In this document: piece by piece, positions 60,601 to 64,000 of the stretch
How positions within the stretch are numbered: the first letter of the stretch is position 1
Layout of the letters: each line of letters opens with the position of its first letter
NCBI RefSeq assembly: GCF_040807025.1
Contig: NC_090953.1
Span: 24,784,997 to 24,848,996, forward strand
From: Struthio camelus
Lineage: Eukaryota > Chordata > Aves > Struthioniformes > Struthionidae
Direction of reading: 5' to 3'
Length of the DNA: 64,000 nucleotides
The notes under the pieces: model-generated
Told to the model about the DNA's origin: nothing
What the model saw: the letters and a program-made list of their open reading frames with translations, nothing else
Databases searched by the model: none
Program-made: the position numbers and the translations under genes

Positions 60601-63600
60601 GAAGAAGAAGAGTTTTACTTGGTGACGACACTTTGCCCACACCAGTGAAAGAGCAGAGGGCTGTCAAAAGACCAGCTCAGAAACGACAGCTCAGACAACC
60701 AAGCAGCACAGATACTTGCTCCATTAAAGCAGCATCAAAAGACAGCATGTTACACCACCACTGTAAATATTTAATCAGTCAAAAACTTAGCGTGTGCCAA
60801 GAGTAGAGCATCAAGGGAAGTTCCAGGTGCCCTCTGAGCACGCGCAGAACCGAAAGCACAGCCGGGTGCTTCGCCTCCAGCCTCCCCCTGCAAAGCCACC
60901 ATGTGTAGCATGCCCTGAAGAGGTAAGGAAGCATCACTAGTAACAACCGACAGGTCACATCTCATGGTAGGAGATGGAGCAAGAGTAACCTCACCATGAG
61001 AAAGTTAAACAGATTCCTTGACAAATTCAAGGGCACAAGACCCGAGGACTTGTGGCTTGCCTCTGCTGCTACCCTCCTCGCAACACGTCTGCTACGTGTC
61101 AGGGTGGGAGAGGCATCGCCAGTTCCCAGGAACTGGGATGGCCTAGGGAGCAGGACTGCACGCGCCAAGCACTTTCCCCGCTATTCCCCAGATGAGTCCA
61201 GGCTGCGAGAGGTGGGATGCAGGCATGTCGCAAATCTCGGTCGCGCCTGATACAAGCGAGGGATACTCAGCTGCACTGAGCACCACCACTGATCAGGAAC
61301 CAAACGTTCCGATAACTCTTCAATTACCTCAAACACGTACCACGTTTACATACCAACACTCCTCTCTCAAGGAGAGCAGCTCAATCCTCATCTATGATGC
61401 AGAAAAAGGGCAACTGTCAAAGCAGACCAGGCACTGTACAGCTGCTTCTCATGGGCAGCTATATAACAGCGTGAAAACCTGCACTGATTTGCTGCACTAA
61501 CTAGGTCAACTACTCTATTTTAACCACCAGTGGGCTTCACTGGCACCCCATCTCCACCATCCAGATAACCCCAGGCATAAAACACTTCCTCTGTAGGCTA
61601 GGTCAGCTTTGAGCCTGAATTGCATCCCAGTAACACTGCCACAGTAAGGTTTGCATTGCTCTACAGGTGTACTGAGCGACTTTCATTTGCAAAAATCTAT
61701 TCACATTATTCTTTCAAGAGAGAACTATAGAAATGAGTTCTTACGCTTGTAAGGTTTTCTATCAGCTTAACAAAACTCCCAAGATCATCTCTTCTGCATT
61801 CACTTCTAAGTGCTAAAGCATCTCCAGGGCCTGAGCTCCTAAAGAGGTTATCTTCAAACTTACTAGTTTTTAAACAACTGAGACTAATCACTCTGAGAAG
61901 CTGCTGAAAAACCTTAATGTAACATAATATTCCCCTACTTGATTACAAACCGCATGTAAGAGGGCTGCCCTAAGAAGATGAGTACAGGAGCTAACTAGAT
62001 CAGTCTACCACGACCCATACATATTCTCCTCTTCTGACATCTCCCTACGCCAATGTAATTCTCTCCCAAGCCTATGTTTCTGCCAAAAAAAAAAAAAAGA
62101 AATAAAAGAAAAAAAAAGGGAAGAAAAAACTGTACCATTCATTTCCATCTTTATGTACCCACAGAGGACACGGCCTTTGTGTCCTACAACCCCACTGAAG
62201 CCACACTAAGTGACTTTTTCTAACTAGCCAGTTCTGAATTACCCTCAGATTTACCTTCTTCTGGCACTATCATTTCCAAGCAACGCTACATGAAGCTAGG
62301 CGACTTCCTTATGACATTGCCGATTACTACCGTCAACTGCTTTTCTCAGACTGGTATCTACCACTGCACTGTAATTTTCGTATCATATGTAATGGCTTCC
62401 GCTTCAATGTTGATCATCATCTTAGCCTCCTACATCCTACTCCATCTCATTAACTGCCCTTCACACATCATCTCTAAATTTGAAAATTAAGTTTTACAGA
62501 ACCAAGGAATTAGTACCATTGCAATAAGAGGGTAGCTTGATATTATGATCTCAGTTTGTAGTAACCTAGTTGCATTTTACTGACTGTTTCTAGCTCTGAT
62601 GAACATATATGCTTCCAGCAGAGCAAGATAATAAAAAGCAACTTCAGAGAAAGCTCTAGTACTTCATTTAATTGGTTCAAGAAACAGAAATGAAGCAGCC
62701 AGCTGCTTTACATTTTCTTTGAGCCTTTTGGAAAGTTTTCAGGTTGACGATTAAGAGCCACAACAAAAAACTATTCTCTAACAAAGCTTTTCAATCAAAA
62801 AAAGATTACTAAGGTGACAACTCCAGGATGAATTAGCAAATTTGGAAATGCACAAATTGAATTCACAGTGTAATACTTCTAAAGAGAAAAAAACCAAACA
62901 CACACGCATTTGTCATGCTTCTCAAGCGTTTTGGACAGCGCTGGCTCTCAGAGGACCGCAGAAACCCTACCATCAACTCAACACAAATTTAAAAATATAT
63001 ATGGATTACAACCAGGGAAGGCATTTAAGACTGTTTCAGTTACACTTGCTTCTATACAAAGAGATCTATCGTTTGATAATAAGATCCAGAGAGATATTAA
63101 CTCATCTTATATATTTCCTCTGATTAACATTTTCCCTCCTGCTTCCTTTTGCTACAGTCCTTGGGTATAAAGTCAAGCCTTTAAAAAGCAAAGGCACACA
63201 GCTTTGGAGGCACTATGAAATCAAGAGTTATGCCACTGTATGCTATTGAAAGACTTTGGAATAAGAGGTCTCCAAATGTACATGCTTTCACAAACAATTT
63301 CTCACTTTTAATCCCTTTGGATTAAGGGGTACTACTATTTTATTGCCCACAAAGGCAGCATCACCCAAACCGTTCCACTCCTCCTGGTGTTTCCCACCGC
63401 AAGAATCCTGATGTAAGAGCAAAAACCCAGCCAATCTGCCAAAGCGACAGTAGCCACAGCTACAGTTGCTCATGGCTCCACTGAGCAGCTAAAGCTGACA
63501 TACCAAGAGAGAAGGAGAGTGGAAGCCCATGGGTGCTAGAGTACGCTTCACAATTGATTTTTACCTCAACCCTCTCTTCTCGTGCCTCCCACTCATGAGT

Positions 63601-64000
63601 TTGCAAAGAGCAGCCTCAAAAGAGTAGGAGAGGGTGATGGCACTATTTCCATATAATTCTTTCAATTTACTATTTCAGTAGCTCCTTAACATCTCCCAGT
63701 ACAGAGGAAGAAAACAGCACATGACACACAGCAGCTGTGCTAGGAAAGAAACGATTCCAAGAGCCTCATCTGTGACCCCCAAAGGTTTTGGCAGCCCTGA
63801 ATGTGAAGAACCCACAGGTTCATCCAGGTGGGATTTGTGTCCTTGGTAACTGCCACCCTCAGGCCAAATTTTCAGTCAACATCCAATACCTCATAGCGTT
63901 GCTTCCATTAGGATGAGAAATCAATGAGATAGACACCAAATACAGATGACTACTTCGAAAAAGCATCAACAGACCTGTTTCCCAGCCACAGACAAACTAC
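54689..64000 (-). other. ARIH1: ARIH1 intron 1 (partial)
   Basis: No sequence resembling the acidic start of ARIH1 (Met-Asp-Ser-Asp-Glu-Gly) was found in 54689-64000 on the minus strand, so exon 1 and the promoter lie to the right. The stretch holds a 17-G run at 60247, A-rich runs near 57357, 59187 and 62084, and moderately GC-rich patches at 55730-55830, 56690-56860 and 61080-61180. Open frames up to 162 codons are present but look like chance. I see no gene here. Confidence 0.88.
60247..60263 (+). repeat. 17-base poly(G) run
   Basis: Seventeen consecutive Gs preceded by a T-rich stretch, in ARIH1 intron 1. Such runs are unstable, error-prone in sequencing and can form G-quadruplexes; the true length may differ. 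Confidence 0.9.

Larger units (their letters stand above)
14205..64000 (-). other. ARIH1: ARIH1 gene, exons 2-14 with introns (exon 1 outside)
   Basis: ARIH1 (HHARI, Ariadne-1) is an RBR-type E3 ubiquitin ligase. It takes ubiquitin from the E2 UBE2L3 onto its own RING2 cysteine and passes it to substrates, mainly when bound to neddylated cullin-RING ligases. Thirteen exons on the minus strand, all with GT-AG introns, give 432 codons plus stop in one unbroken frame. This is residues 126-557 by human numbering; human ARIH1 is 557 residues with 125 in exon 1, so the count closes exactly. The protein looks essentially identical to human. Exon 1 is absent, so the promoter lies beyond the right edge. 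Confidence 0.97.

Noticed and set aside
54689..64000. Search for ARIH1 exon 1 in the right-hand GC-rich patches
   Set aside because: None encodes an acidic Asp/Glu-rich or Gly-rich stretch on the minus strand.
1..64000. CRISPR arrays, tRNA, rRNA, snRNA genes, endogenous retroviruses or toxin systems
   Set aside because: No spaced repeats, RNA-gene signatures or retroviral domains were seen; the repeats present are microsatellites, homopolymers and CR1-type LINEs.

Overview
The window looks like bird nuclear DNA. The main repeat is a CR1 LINE with the avian-type 3' end, coding sequence sits in short GT-AG exons separated by long introns, and the two recognisable genes are vertebrate genes that lie side by side in amniotes. 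I read two genes, both on the minus strand and in tandem: ARIH1 (from about 14.2 kb to beyond the right edge) and BBS4 (starting at 13.58 kb and running off the left edge).

ARIH1: thirteen coding exons were placed base by base (54688 down to 17237). They sum to 1,299 nt, i.e. 432 codons plus stop, with every splice phase matching. By human numbering this is residues 126-557. Exon 1 (the acidic and glycine-rich N-terminus) is not in the window, so everything right of 54688 is intron 1. RING1, IBR, the catalytic RING2 and the autoinhibitory Ariadne domain are all intact, including the catalytic cysteine (human C357) and the F430/E431/E503 latch. A 3' UTR of about 3 kb runs down to a poly(A) signal at 14222.

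BBS4: about 650 bp downstream of that signal lies a CpG island (about 13.37-14.16 kb) holding BBS4 coding exon 1 (8 codons, 13553-13576). Coding exon 2 (52 nt) is at 10902-10953. The rest of BBS4 was not found, so 1-10901 is read as intron 2. The island carries a perfect RFX X-box 25 bp upstream of the BBS4 start codon, an inverted ETS pair, YY1-type motifs and a strong CTCF core. This suits a ciliary gene that must be insulated from the highly expressed gene ending just upstream.

Mobile and repeat DNA: a 5'-truncated CR1 at 7.03-8.44 kb keeps a stop-free 413-codon reverse-transcriptase frame but has Glu for the second catalytic Asp. A short CR1 3' fragment lies at 25.0 kb. Two old CR1/L3-like copies lie at 12.1-12.9 kb and about 48.5-49.5 kb. 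There are a few microsatellites, homopolymers, tandem duplications and hairpins. The remaining open frames are mostly shadows or chance frames.

I saw no operon, CRISPR array, tRNA, rRNA, viral gene or toxin, and no clearly novel system. The best leads are regulatory: the BBS4 promoter, an unexplained CpG island at the left edge, and a CpG-rich exon-like islet in ARIH1 intron 2.
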